NCBI GenBank assembly: GCA_964482995.1
Contig: CAYZZC010000002.1
Coordinates: 37,436 to 101,435 of the forward strand
Source: GWA1-54-10 sp964482995
GTDB taxonomy: Bacteria > Patescibacteriota > Minisyncoccia > Phycocordibacterales > SBAW01
Direction of reading: 5' to 3'
Length of the DNA: 64,000 bases
Under the pieces are notes generated by a model that saw only the letters and a program-made list of their open reading frames with translations, was not told where the DNA came from and made no database searches. The stretch's first letter is position 1, and the number at the start of each line of letters is the position of its first letter. Made by a program: the position numbers and the translations under genes. Below are positions 8,694 to 16,725 of this stretch, piece by piece.

Positions 8694-9378
8694 CCTCTTT
8701 GAGTGAGTTGCGCGTTCCTGCGTCAGACCAAAACCCAGTGTGTATATGGTGTGCACAGCGACCGTTGGTGACGTACCAGTTGTTTACGTCGGTAAGCTCT
8801 AACTCGCCACGAGCAGATGGTTTGAGGGTAGGGATAATATCAAATACGTTTGGCGGGTAGATGTAGAAACCGGTGACCGCGTAGTTGCTCTTAGGCTCTT
8901 TCGGCTTTTCTTCTATGCCGACAATCTTTCCATCCTTAAGTTCCGGTACGCCAAAGCGCGAGGCGTCCGGCACGAGCGATAAAAATAGCATCGCGTCTGT
9001 AGAACCGACGCTCGGTGGCAAGGTGGCAGGGAAGGCAGTGTAATCAAATATATTGTCACCAAGAATAACCGCGACAGAGTCTGACCCCACAAAGTCTTTG
9101 GCCAAGCTCAGCGCTTGTGCGATGCCGCCGGCCTCTTTTTGAACACGGTAGGTGAGCTGCACTCCGTAGTCGGAGCCGTCGCCTAGAAACTCCGCAATAG
9201 AGCCTATATGGTCGCCACCAGTTACGATCATGATATCCGTGATGCCCGCATATTTGAGCGTCTCAAGCGGGTAGAGGATCATGGGGCGGTTAAGGATGGG
9301 CACCATGTGCTTGTTTATAGTAAAAGTCGCCGGCTGAAGCCGAGTCCCTTTACCCCCCGCTAATATGAGACCTTTCAT
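8662..9378 (-). CDS. rfbA: Glucose-1-phosphate thymidylyltransferase (RmlA-like)
   Basis: A 238-residue nucleotidyltransferase with GLILAGGKGTRLQPAT at the N-terminus (the G-x-G-T-R-L nucleotide site), then ILNRPMILYPLETL, a VILGDNIF metal motif and GTRNSLKEVIDWA at the end. It activates glucose 1-phosphate to dTDP-glucose, first step of dTDP-L-rhamnose synthesis. The ATG at 9378 is preferred to one nine codons upstream because MKGLILAGG is the canonical start. It is shorter than classic RmlA (about 290), resembling the short archaeal/CPR forms. It is transcribed away from rfbBCD, which begin 66 bases away on the other strand. Confidence 0.88.
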   Translation of the reverse strand: MKGLILAGGKGTRLQPATFTINKHMVPILNRPMILYPLETLKYAGITDIMIVTGGDHIGSIAEFLGDGSDYGVQLTYRVQKEAGGIAQALSLAKDFVGSDSVAVILGDNIFDYTAFPATLPPSVGSTDAMLFLSLVPDASRFGVPELKDGKIVGIEEKPKEPKSNYAVTGFYIYPPNVFDIIPTLKPSARGELELTDVNNWYVTNGRCAHHIHTGFWSDAGTRNSLKEVIDWAHARES

Positions 9379-9405
9379 AACGCTCAGAGTTATAACAGAT
9401 AACAA

Positions 9406-9434
9406 GAGACAAGTACACAGGTTTCTGGTATTGT
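9406..9434 (+). promoter_or_regulatory. Putative promoter for rfbBCD
   Basis: GAGACA (9406-9411), a 17-base spacer and TATTGT (9429-9434), 9 bases before the rfbB ATG, in the divergent rfbA/rfbB intergenic region. The match is moderate. Confidence 0.35.
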
Positions 9435-9443
9435 CGATCCATT

Positions 9444-10454
9444 ATGAAAGGCACCATTTTTGTCACTGGCGGAGCTGGGTTCATTGGCTCTAATTTCATT
9501 AGATATGTGTTGTCTAGGCACCCATTAGCAAAAGTCGTTTGTCTTGACGCTCTTACGTACGCCGGCAATAAGGATAACCTAAAGGGTCTGCCTGCTAAGC
9601 GCTTCATATTTGTAAAAGGCGATATTGCCGATAAGGCAGTAGTAGCTCGTATCTTAAAAAAACATAAACCCGTTTATGTAGTACATTTTGCCGCAGAGTC
9701 GCATGTCGACCGTAGTATCCACGGCGGCGCAGAGGCATTTTTCCATACCAATGTGCTTGGTACTGCGGCGCTCCTAGGCGTACTTAAAGGTGTTCCTTCT
9801 ATTAAAAAAATAGTACATGTCTCGACCGACGAGGTGTATGGTGCTCTGCCGCTCAAAGGTGGCAATAAATTTACCGAAGAGTCGCCCCTGCTCCCCAACT
9901 CTCCCTATGCAGCATCCAAAGCGGCATCTGACCTAGTGGCACGCTCATATTTTAAAACCTATGGTCTCCCAGTTGTTATCACGCGTTGTTCCAACAACTA
10001 CGGCCCGTATCAGTATCCGGAAAAACTGATCCCTTTCTCAATTACTCGGCTTATGGAGGGGAAATCAATCACAATATATGGTGATGGACAGTATGTCCGG
10101 GACTGGATCCATGTTGAGGATCATTCCAGCGCAATCCTACTCGCTTTAGAAAAAGGGGCTCCTGGTGAGATATATAACATAGGCGCGGATGATGAGTTTA
10201 GTAATCTTACTCTCGCACGACGTTTGCTCAAATATTTTAAAAAAGGTGAGTCTGCAATTACTTATGTCAAAGACCGGCCTGGGCATGACCGCCGCTACGC
10301 TATCGATGCTTCGAAGATTAAACGCGAACTCGGGTGGAAGCCAAAACACACGTTTAACAAGTCATTTGAAACAACGGTAGCGTGGTATGTTGAACATAAG
10401 GACTGGATGAAAAAAGCTCTCCTGCGTACAGGCAGAGCTAATACCCACCTATAA
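9444..10454 (+). CDS. rfbB: dTDP-glucose 4,6-dehydratase
   Basis: A 336-residue extended SDR of normal RmlB length. It has the NAD site TGGAGFIGSNFIRYVL, the STDEVYG block that carries the catalytic Asp-Glu pair, and YAASKAASD with the Tyr-x3-Lys. RCSNNYGPYQYPEKLIP is also typical of RmlB. It converts dTDP-glucose to dTDP-4-keto-6-deoxyglucose. First gene of an rfbBCD operon, one base before rfbC. Confidence 0.95.
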   Translation: MKGTIFVTGGAGFIGSNFIRYVLSRHPLAKVVCLDALTYAGNKDNLKGLPAKRFIFVKGDIADKAVVARILKKHKPVYVVHFAAESHVDRSIHGGAEAFFHTNVLGTAALLGVLKGVPSIKKIVHVSTDEVYGALPLKGGNKFTEESPLLPNSPYAASKAASDLVARSYFKTYGLPVVITRCSNNYGPYQYPEKLIPFSITRLMEGKSITIYGDGQYVRDWIHVEDHSSAILLALEKGAPGEIYNIGADDEFSNLTLARRLLKYFKKGESAITYVKDRPGHDRRYAIDASKIKRELGWKPKHTFNKSFETTVAWYVEHKDWMKKALLRTGRANTHL

Positions 10455-10455
10455 T

Positions 10456-10998
10456 ATGTCTTCCCTTACTAAAACAGTACTTGCATTTCCTGATGTATTT
10501 CTCATAACAACTGCTGTGCGGGAGGATGTGCGGGGCAATTCTCTCACTATGTATGATGAAGAAGAGTTCGCTAAGCTTGGTATTACAGCATGCTTTGTAC
10601 AGGACTATGTATCATTCTCAAAAAAAGGAGTTATCCGCGGTCTTCATTATCAAAAGCCTCCGCATGCGCAAGATAAATTAATCCGCCCCGCGACAGGCAA
10701 AGTGCTCGACGTAGTAGCTGTATACGACCAAGCATCACCTGATTTCGGCAAATATATTTCTGTAGAGCTCGATGCAAAAAAAGGTGAGATGCTTTTTGTA
10801 CCTGGTACCTATGCACACGGTTTTTGTGTGCTCAGTGATGAGGGGGCACTCGTTGAGTATAAATTAAGTGATGGATATCATCCCGAGTTGGCGGGTGGAG
10901 TCAGATGGGACGATCCTTTATTTATGGTTGCGTGGCCTACCTCTGATCCGCTATTGTCTCCCCAGGATGTTGCGTGGCCCCTTCTCATCAAAGCATAA
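10456..10998 (+). CDS. rfbC: dTDP-4-dehydrorhamnose 3,5-epimerase
   Basis: A 180-residue RmlC cupin-fold epimerase. VIRGLHYQKPPHAQDKL carries the catalytic His region, followed by KVLDVVAVYD and GTYAHGFCVLSDEG, all characteristic. It turns the 4-keto-6-deoxyglucose intermediate into dTDP-4-keto-L-rhamnose. It starts one base after the rfbB stop and ends two bases before rfbD. Confidence 0.94.
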   Translation: MSSLTKTVLAFPDVFLITTAVREDVRGNSLTMYDEEEFAKLGITACFVQDYVSFSKKGVIRGLHYQKPPHAQDKLIRPATGKVLDVVAVYDQASPDFGKYISVELDAKKGEMLFVPGTYAHGFCVLSDEGALVEYKLSDGYHPELAGGVRWDDPLFMVAWPTSDPLLSPQDVAWPLLIKA

Positions 10999-11000
10999 TT

Positions 11001-11849
11001 ATGACTGTATCGCGCGATAAAATTCTCACTACAGGGGCAGGAGGTATGTTGGGCAGCTATGCCAATTTTGGTATAAAAACTACCCGCGATATGCTCAACG
11101 TAGAAGACCTCTCTCAAGTGCGCGCTTTGTTTATGCAAAGCAGGCCCTCAGTGATTTTTCATTTTGCTGCAGCGACAAATTTGGTTGAGTGTGAAAAAGA
11201 CCCTACAGGAACATACAGAGCAAATGCTGTCGGTACCTATAACATTGCTCTTGCCGCACGTGAAATAGGAGCAAAACTGGTGTATGTATCTACCTCTGCA
11301 ATCTTTGACGGCAAAAAAGAGGCTCCGTATCTGGAGAATGATATACCCAGCCCTCAGAACCATTATGGTCATTCTAAATATATGGGAGAGCTAGTTGTAG
11401 AGAGTATGTTGCCCGATGCTGTTATTGCTCGCACCTGTTGGATGTTTGGCGGCGGCCCCGACAAGGATCACAAATTTGTTGCGAATATTTTAAAACAATT
11501 GGAAAAACCAAAAATTGAAGTCATCGGTGGCAAGCGCGGCTCCCCCACCTACGGCAAGGATTTTGTCGAAGCACTCATTACTCTTGTTGAGGAAGAGAAG
11601 GGAGGTATATTTCATGTGGTGAACGAAGGATCACCTACACGAGTTGAAATTGCTCGCGAAATTGTAAAGATCGCTAGAGCCTCGTCCAAGGTCGTTGAAG
11701 CAGATTCAGCAGTGTTTGAAAAACAATACCCTGGAGCGGGTGCACGTGGTAATGAGAGTATTGCTTCAACAAAAATCACTTTGCGTCCATGGCAGGAAGC
11801 ATTGGCAGAATATATCAACACAGAGTGGAAGAGGAAGATTATTTCCTAA
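11001..11849 (+). CDS. rfbD: dTDP-4-dehydrorhamnose reductase
   Basis: A 282-residue SDR of the RmlD type: LTTGAGGMLGSYA for NAD(P), FHFAAATNLVECEKDP, VSTSAIFDG and YGHSKYMGE with the catalytic Tyr and Lys. It completes dTDP-L-rhamnose. The ATG at 11001 is used because it follows the rfbC stop and precedes the Rossmann motif normally; an upstream in-frame ATG would overlap rfbC. Confidence 0.93.
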   Translation: MTVSRDKILTTGAGGMLGSYANFGIKTTRDMLNVEDLSQVRALFMQSRPSVIFHFAAATNLVECEKDPTGTYRANAVGTYNIALAAREIGAKLVYVSTSAIFDGKKEAPYLENDIPSPQNHYGHSKYMGELVVESMLPDAVIARTCWMFGGGPDKDHKFVANILKQLEKPKIEVIGGKRGSPTYGKDFVEALITLVEEEKGGIFHVVNEGSPTRVEIAREIVKIARASSKVVEADSAVFEKQYPGAGARGNESIASTKITLRPWQEALAEYINTEWKRKIIS

Positions 11850-11853
11850 GATC

Positions 11854-12738
11854 ATGAAAGAAACCCCAGACATTTCTATAGTGGTTTTAAATTGGAATAC
11901 TTCATACCTGCTTACAAGAGCACTTGAGTCTATTATTTCTGCAGCAGGCGATATCAACTATGAAGTTATTGTGATCGACAACGCCTCGACCGACGGGGGG
12001 TTTAAGCATGTGCCAGAAAATATCCGTCATAATCCTCGTTTTACTTTCATACAGAACGAAAAGAATTTAGGATGGGCGGCTATCAATATCATGCTTGAGC
12101 AATCGCATACAAAATACATTGCGACCATAGATCCTGATGCACTTCTTCGTCCAGGCGCACTCCAATCTCTCTATAGGTTTATGGAAGAGCACCCAGAAGC
12201 GGGAGCAGCAACAGCGTCACTTTTTAATCCAGATGGTTCCCCTCAGCTCTATTATCGTCGTATCATGACGCCCTCGATATATTTCTTCACTACGATTATC
12301 GGGAGAGTTATCGATAAATACCTGCTTAACCTCAGGCGTTGGAAACAATATCGTTATGAAGACCTTAATATTAATGTCCTTTCAGAAGTAGAGCAGCCAG
12401 CATGGCCATGCCTTATGTGGCGGCGCGAAGCACTTGGCACATATATCGTTGATGAACAAATCCCTTTTTATTTTCTTGACGTTGAGATGAGTAGGAGCTT
12501 GTATAACCGAGGATATAAAATATATCTTGTACCCGACGCTACGATTACCCACCTCAAGTCGACCTCCTATAATAAGAAAGAAAGCTCATGGCGTCGGAAG
12601 GAGTATAACCGCAGCCTTATGGTATATTTTAAAAAGCACTATCCATTTTCTGCTCCATTGGTATGGGTTGCAGCATGGATCGACCGAGCACTCAGAGCCT
12701 TGTCCCGAGCTTTTCTTGGCCGAGAACCGTTGCGATGA
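11854..12738 (+). CDS. GT2-family glycosyltransferase, rhamnosyltransferase-like
   Basis: A 294-residue GT-A enzyme beginning DISIVVLNWNTSYLL, with VIVIDNASTDGG, NLGWAAINI and a DPDA metal motif (DxD). FYFLDVEMSRSLYNRGYK corresponds to the catalytic ED-type region of WbbL-like rhamnosyltransferases. Its position right behind rfbBCD makes dTDP-rhamnose the likely donor. It ends in an ATGA overlap with the methyltransferase gene. The acceptor is unknown. Confidence 0.87.
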   Translation: MKETPDISIVVLNWNTSYLLTRALESIISAAGDINYEVIVIDNASTDGGFKHVPENIRHNPRFTFIQNEKNLGWAAINIMLEQSHTKYIATIDPDALLRPGALQSLYRFMEEHPEAGAATASLFNPDGSPQLYYRRIMTPSIYFFTTIIGRVIDKYLLNLRRWKQYRYEDLNINVLSEVEQPAWPCLMWRREALGTYIVDEQIPFYFLDVEMSRSLYNRGYKIYLVPDATITHLKSTSYNKKESSWRRKEYNRSLMVYFKKHYPFSAPLVWVAAWIDRALRALSRAFLGREPLR

Positions 12739-13970
12739 ATATGGAAGATTGTATTTATAAGACAACCTGTCGGGTGTGCGAAGGAAGCGGCCTTGTTGAG
12801 GTGCTTAACTTAGGTTCAACTCCGCCTGCAAACGCATATCTTAGCCAAGAAGATTTGGATAAGCCAGAAAAATATTTTCCTTTGGTTCTATATTTTTGTC
12901 GGACTTGCTCACTCCTTCAGTTACGCCATGTGGTGAACCCTGAGATCCTCTTTAAGGATTATCATTTTTTAACTGGCGCAAGCTCACCCTCAGTCGCACA
13001 TTTTAAGGAGTATGCCGAAAAAGTGATATTGCCACTTATTACTTCGCCTAACGATCTTTTAATAGATATCGGCGGCAATGACGGCGTTCTGCTCAGTTAT
13101 ATAAAGGATAAAGCTCGCGTACTCAATGTTGACCCGGCTGACAACCTCGCCTCCATTTCAGAAGAGAGGGGTGTGCCATTTTATCCGGCGTTTTTTACAT
13201 CACAAACAGCGGACGAGCTGCTAGAGAAATTTGGTGAAGCAAAAGTGGTGACCGCAAACAACGTGTTTGCTCACACGGACCCTATTCGAAATGTGTTCGA
13301 GGGAGTAGCAAAACTTATTGGTGAAAATGGTACGTTTATATTTGAAGTTCATTGGGCGAAGCATCTTGTAGATGAAAGCGCTTTCGACCAGATATATCAC
13401 GAGCATCTTTGTTTTTACTCGCTGCACGCACTAAAAATGTTAGTAGAAGGGGCGGGTATGCAGATATTTGATGTTGAGATAGTCCCGGCACAAGGCAAGT
13501 CGCTGCGTGTCTATACTGCGAAGAGCCGCGCGCCAAGCGAAAACGTTACTCGCGTTCTTGCTGAGGAAAAAGCTGCAGGGCTCACAAACGAAGCAACTTA
13601 CCACGCGTTTGCACAACATGTGGAAGAAAATAAAAAGAAGGTTGTCTCACTACTCAAAGAGCTAAAAAGCAAAGGTAAAAAAATAGTGGGCTATGGCGCC
13701 CCAGCAAAGAGCAACACACTCCTTAATTATTATGGTGTCGGCAAAGAAACACTCGACTATTTAACTGACACGACAACTCTCAAGCAAGGGCTCTTTAGTC
13801 CTGGGACACACATACCAATCGTCTCTCCAGATAGGCTTTTGACTGATACTCCAGATTACATACTACTTCTCGCATGGAACTTTAAAGACGCTATTTTAGA
13901 GAAAGAAAAAGCGCTTCGAGCAAAGGGCGTAAAATTTATTGTCACTGTGCCTAGAGTAGAAATTATATAA
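12735..13970 (+). CDS. NDP-sugar C-methyltransferase-like protein (Methyltransf_13/23/14 architecture)
   Basis: A 411-residue protein with the three-part layout of TylC3/NovU-type sugar methyltransferases. It has an N-terminal zinc-type site (CRVC near the start and CRTC about 45 residues later), a central SAM-binding domain with LLIDIGGNDGVLLS, and a C-terminal domain with KKIVGYGAPAKSNTLLNYY. Such enzymes methylate carbon atoms of keto-deoxysugar nucleotides. Start chosen at the ATGA overlap with the GT2 gene. It suggests a branched or methylated deoxysugar in addition to rhamnose; the sugar is not known. Confidence 0.85.
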   Translation: MNMEDCIYKTTCRVCEGSGLVEVLNLGSTPPANAYLSQEDLDKPEKYFPLVLYFCRTCSLLQLRHVVNPEILFKDYHFLTGASSPSVAHFKEYAEKVILPLITSPNDLLIDIGGNDGVLLSYIKDKARVLNVDPADNLASISEERGVPFYPAFFTSQTADELLEKFGEAKVVTANNVFAHTDPIRNVFEGVAKLIGENGTFIFEVHWAKHLVDESAFDQIYHEHLCFYSLHALKMLVEGAGMQIFDVEIVPAQGKSLRVYTAKSRAPSENVTRVLAEEKAAGLTNEATYHAFAQHVEENKKKVVSLLKELKSKGKKIVGYGAPAKSNTLLNYYGVGKETLDYLTDTTTLKQGLFSPGTHIPIVSPDRLLTDTPDYILLLAWNFKDAILEKEKALRAKGVKFIVTVPRVEII

Positions 13971-14019
13971 TGTTCGCTAGTTGTGTTACAACAATTGTTC
14001 TGACACAGTTGTAATATCT

Positions 14020-15906
14020 ATGCCTCTCCAAAACGAGAAAAATATTATTCTGCTTTCTGAGATAGGGCAGCTACCGGCCCTTGAGCATTTTTTGGGAGAG
14101 CACCCAGAGATCGTCTCAGAAGGCTATACGTTAATTCCGATTGATATTGAGATCGAGAATGTGCTAATGGAAAAAGGCATTCCTTTTGTCTCTGGACGAG
14201 AGTATCGCACGCGAGACGCCGACTTTATGGTGCTCGCCGAAGAGTGGCCACGAGCCCTGTTTGAGAGCAAAGACTGGTTGTTCTTCTCGTATCGCGGTGT
14301 GTCACTTTCTCAACTGTACTTTCTTTCAGTGCAATGGTATCTCTCCCATCTTCTATACTACGCAGATATTGTTGCAAATGTGATTCATAAACATATTGGA
14401 TTGAAGCGACTAGTTGTATTTCCTGCTCCAGACGGTACACCCCCAATGGGAAGTGTCCTCGTTGCGCGTCAAATTCATGCTTTTGTAGACGCAGCGGAAT
14501 GTATAGGGCGAGCTGGTGGCGTAGAAGTGATTGTTCAGAATATTGATTCAGCACTCAAAAATGAAATTCGCTCCGCATCATTTACTTTAAAACGAGGCCT
14601 TTTTAGTGTTGGAATATTGCTTCTTAATATCATTGTTGCCTCGATGCGTTCAAAACGAGAGATCAGTATTCTTGCAAGTGACTATTGGAAAAATCTAGAA
14701 CCGTATATAAAAAACCTGCCTGCCGAGATTATGCTTATCGATCGGCAGGAAGCTTTTAAAGCAGGGATAAAAAATATATGGAAGTACCGGATGCGCTTCG
14801 TGCATCCTGACTCGTTTAGAGAATCAGTCCAGGAGGAACAAAGCACGGCTAGAGAAAATATTGCAAGACAGTGGAGTTTGCTTAAACAGCAAGGCACAAT
14901 GCCCACTTTTGAGTTTAGAGGGTTTTCTCTTCGACCACTTTTTGTGCAGGCGCTTGAGGCTATTATTAGAGACGTTCTAGAAGAACGGCTTGAAGATATC
15001 GATGACACACACGCAATGCTCAAGCGTTTGAAACCACAAGTTGTAGCTTTGCGCGCGACAGTCAGTACCCAGACACACTTTGTTATTTTGGCACAAGTGG
15101 CACGCGCACAAGGCATACCATCGATAGAGATGCAGCATGGTTTTGAGTACTACGGCCCCGGTTCGGTGAGTAAACGTCACCGTAGCGAATACACAGGTGT
15201 ATATGGCCCACTCACCGCGCGGCAACTTGCTGAGGTTGGTGACAACGACACTACTCCAGTAATAATCGGCTCCCCACGTTTTGATGTATATGCGTCGCTC
15301 AGAGACGCTGGCGCAAACAAAAAATCAACAGGACGAGTCACTGTGCTGTGTGTTGCCCCTGCGGTAGACCCGGGCGGAGACTTTGACACATATGAGACAG
15401 AGGAATTTTTTAAGACGATTGCCAATGCAGCAACGCACATTCCTAACATTCATGTAATCGTCAAGCGTCGCCCGGGACCCAACAGAGATGAATGGTATCT
15501 TTCAATGATTGCCTCGTTATTCTCAACTATTTCTCATGAGGTTGCACAGTTTGAACCATTTGCAGAGCTCTACCCATGCGCCGACATCGTAATCTCTTGC
15601 TACTCAACTGCAGCCATCGAAGCAATGCAATGCGGTAAGCCACTTATCTATCTCGGTGTCTCTCCAGAGCAGGCAATGATGGGGGTGCATCATTTCTCAT
15701 ACTACGCTAGTCAAGGCGCAATGATGATCGCCACCACTGAGGCAGAACTAAGCACCGCTCTCGTATTTCTTGTAAGAGACCAACATGCACGCGCAGAAGT
15801 ATCAAAACACGCGGTGGCGTTTCTGGACCGGGAGTATGCATTCGACGGGCGCGCCAATGAGCGTGCGGCCGAATTAGTTCGCTCACTCGCTGCGAGCAAA
15901 AGGTAG
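14020..15906 (+). CDS. Large GT-B-like surface-polysaccharide protein
   Basis: A 628-residue protein that I do not assign to a precise family. The C-terminal half looks like a GT-B transferase of the surface-carbohydrate or CDP-glycerol glycerophosphotransferase-like type. It has IEMQHGFEYYGPGS, IIGSPRFDVY and the late YPCADIVISCYSTAAIEAMQCGKPLIYLG region (motifs YPCADIVISCYS and AAIEAMQCGKPLIY). The N-terminal 300 residues show no motif that I recognise. The ATG at 14020 is used rather than a TTG at 13981, because the 13 extra codons have no support. The short upstream space holds a 7-base inverted repeat (TTACAAC/GTTGTAA, 13986-14014). Confidence 0.6.
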   Translation: MPLQNEKNIILLSEIGQLPALEHFLGEHPEIVSEGYTLIPIDIEIENVLMEKGIPFVSGREYRTRDADFMVLAEEWPRALFESKDWLFFSYRGVSLSQLYFLSVQWYLSHLLYYADIVANVIHKHIGLKRLVVFPAPDGTPPMGSVLVARQIHAFVDAAECIGRAGGVEVIVQNIDSALKNEIRSASFTLKRGLFSVGILLLNIIVASMRSKREISILASDYWKNLEPYIKNLPAEIMLIDRQEAFKAGIKNIWKYRMRFVHPDSFRESVQEEQSTARENIARQWSLLKQQGTMPTFEFRGFSLRPLFVQALEAIIRDVLEERLEDIDDTHAMLKRLKPQVVALRATVSTQTHFVILAQVARAQGIPSIEMQHGFEYYGPGSVSKRHRSEYTGVYGPLTARQLAEVGDNDTTPVIIGSPRFDVYASLRDAGANKKSTGRVTVLCVAPAVDPGGDFDTYETEEFFKTIANAATHIPNIHVIVKRRPGPNRDEWYLSMIASLFSTISHEVAQFEPFAELYPCADIVISCYSTAAIEAMQCGKPLIYLGVSPEQAMMGVHHFSYYASQGAMMIATTEAELSTALVFLVRDQHARAEVSKHAVAFLDREYAFDGRANERAAELVRSLAASKR

Positions 15907-15914
15907 CAGAGCCC

Positions 15915-15942
15915 TTGCAAAGATAGCATTTTGTTGTAAAAT
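15915..15942 (+). promoter_or_regulatory. Putative promoter for the nonulosonate-like gene set
   Basis: TTGCAA (15915-15920), 16-base spacer, TAAAAT (15937-15942), 18 bases before the ATG at 15961. AAAGG just before that ATG could act as a weak ribosome-binding site. Confidence 0.45.
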
Positions 15943-15960
15943 CACATCCTCATAAAAGGT

Positions 15961-16725
15961 ATGCTAAATAGCTATAATTTAAAGCGAAAAACAGTCCTTG
16001 TGACTGGCGCATGCGGGCAAATTGGCCAGGCATTGGTGCTAGCGCTCCTTAAAAACGGTGCATATGTCTATGGCGTTGATGTGGTGCCCGCGGTTGACTC
16101 CAAGTTTAAAAAGCTCTTAGCGCCCTACGCTCGTCGCTTTTCATACATTGCAGCAGATATTACCAGCGAGCGCAAAATTAAAGCAATGCTACGCGCTCTC
16201 AAGCGCCCAGTAGATGTGCTTATCAACTGTGCCGGGGTCGGTGTCTATACACCGTTTGAGAAGCGCACCGAGGAAGAACTCGACCGCGTCATAAACCTCA
16301 ACCTAAAAGGCACGATCTTTATGTCCAAGGCCATTTCAAAAGACATGGCAAAGAGAAAGAAGGGCACTATCATAAATTTCGGTTCGGTTTATGGTGTGGC
16401 AGTGCCGGACTTTCGCATCTACGGCGACTCTGGCAGAAACAGTTCTGAGATTTATAGCGCAACAAAAGCAGGCATTATACATCTGACAAAATATCTGGCT
16501 GTCTATTTGGCGAAGCATGGGGTTAGGGTTAACGCTATTTCCCCTGGAGGTGTATTTAACAACCAGGCAGACTTTTTTGTGAAAAATTACGAATATAAGA
16601 CGCCGATTGGTCGTATGGCTACGCCGGATGATCTTGTGGGAGCCATACTGTTTTTAGCCTCAGACGATGCTCGTTACATAACCGGGCAAAATATTGTTGT
16701 AGATGGAGGATTCACCTTATGGTAA
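15961..16725 (+). CDS. SDR oxidoreductase of nonulosonate/legionaminate-type loci
   Basis: A 254-residue classical SDR: VLVTGACGQIGQAL for NAD(P), VLINCAGVGVYTPF (NAG-type), IINFGSVYGV (Ser), SEIYSATKAGIIHLT (Tyr-x3-Lys) and the family ending YITGQNIVVDGGF. Similar SDRs (PtmA-like) sit in legionaminic/pseudaminic acid clusters. The stop overlaps the next gene, an oxidoreductase-NeuB fusion, by 7 bases, so the two are likely co-translated. The substrate is probably a sugar intermediate of the same pathway (inference). Confidence 0.85.
   Translation: MLNSYNLKRKTVLVTGACGQIGQALVLALLKNGAYVYGVDVVPAVDSKFKKLLAPYARRFSYIAADITSERKIKAMLRALKRPVDVLINCAGVGVYTPFEKRTEEELDRVINLNLKGTIFMSKAISKDMAKRKKGTIINFGSVYGVAVPDFRIYGDSGRNSSEIYSATKAGIIHLTKYLAVYLAKHGVRVNAISPGGVFNNQADFFVKNYEYKTPIGRMATPDDLVGAILFLASDDARYITGQNIVVDGGFTLW

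Noticed and set aside
13981..14019. TTG start at 13981 for the GT-B-like gene
   Set aside because: The 13 added residues overlap an inverted repeat and a -10-like TAATAT; the ATG at 14020 is simpler.
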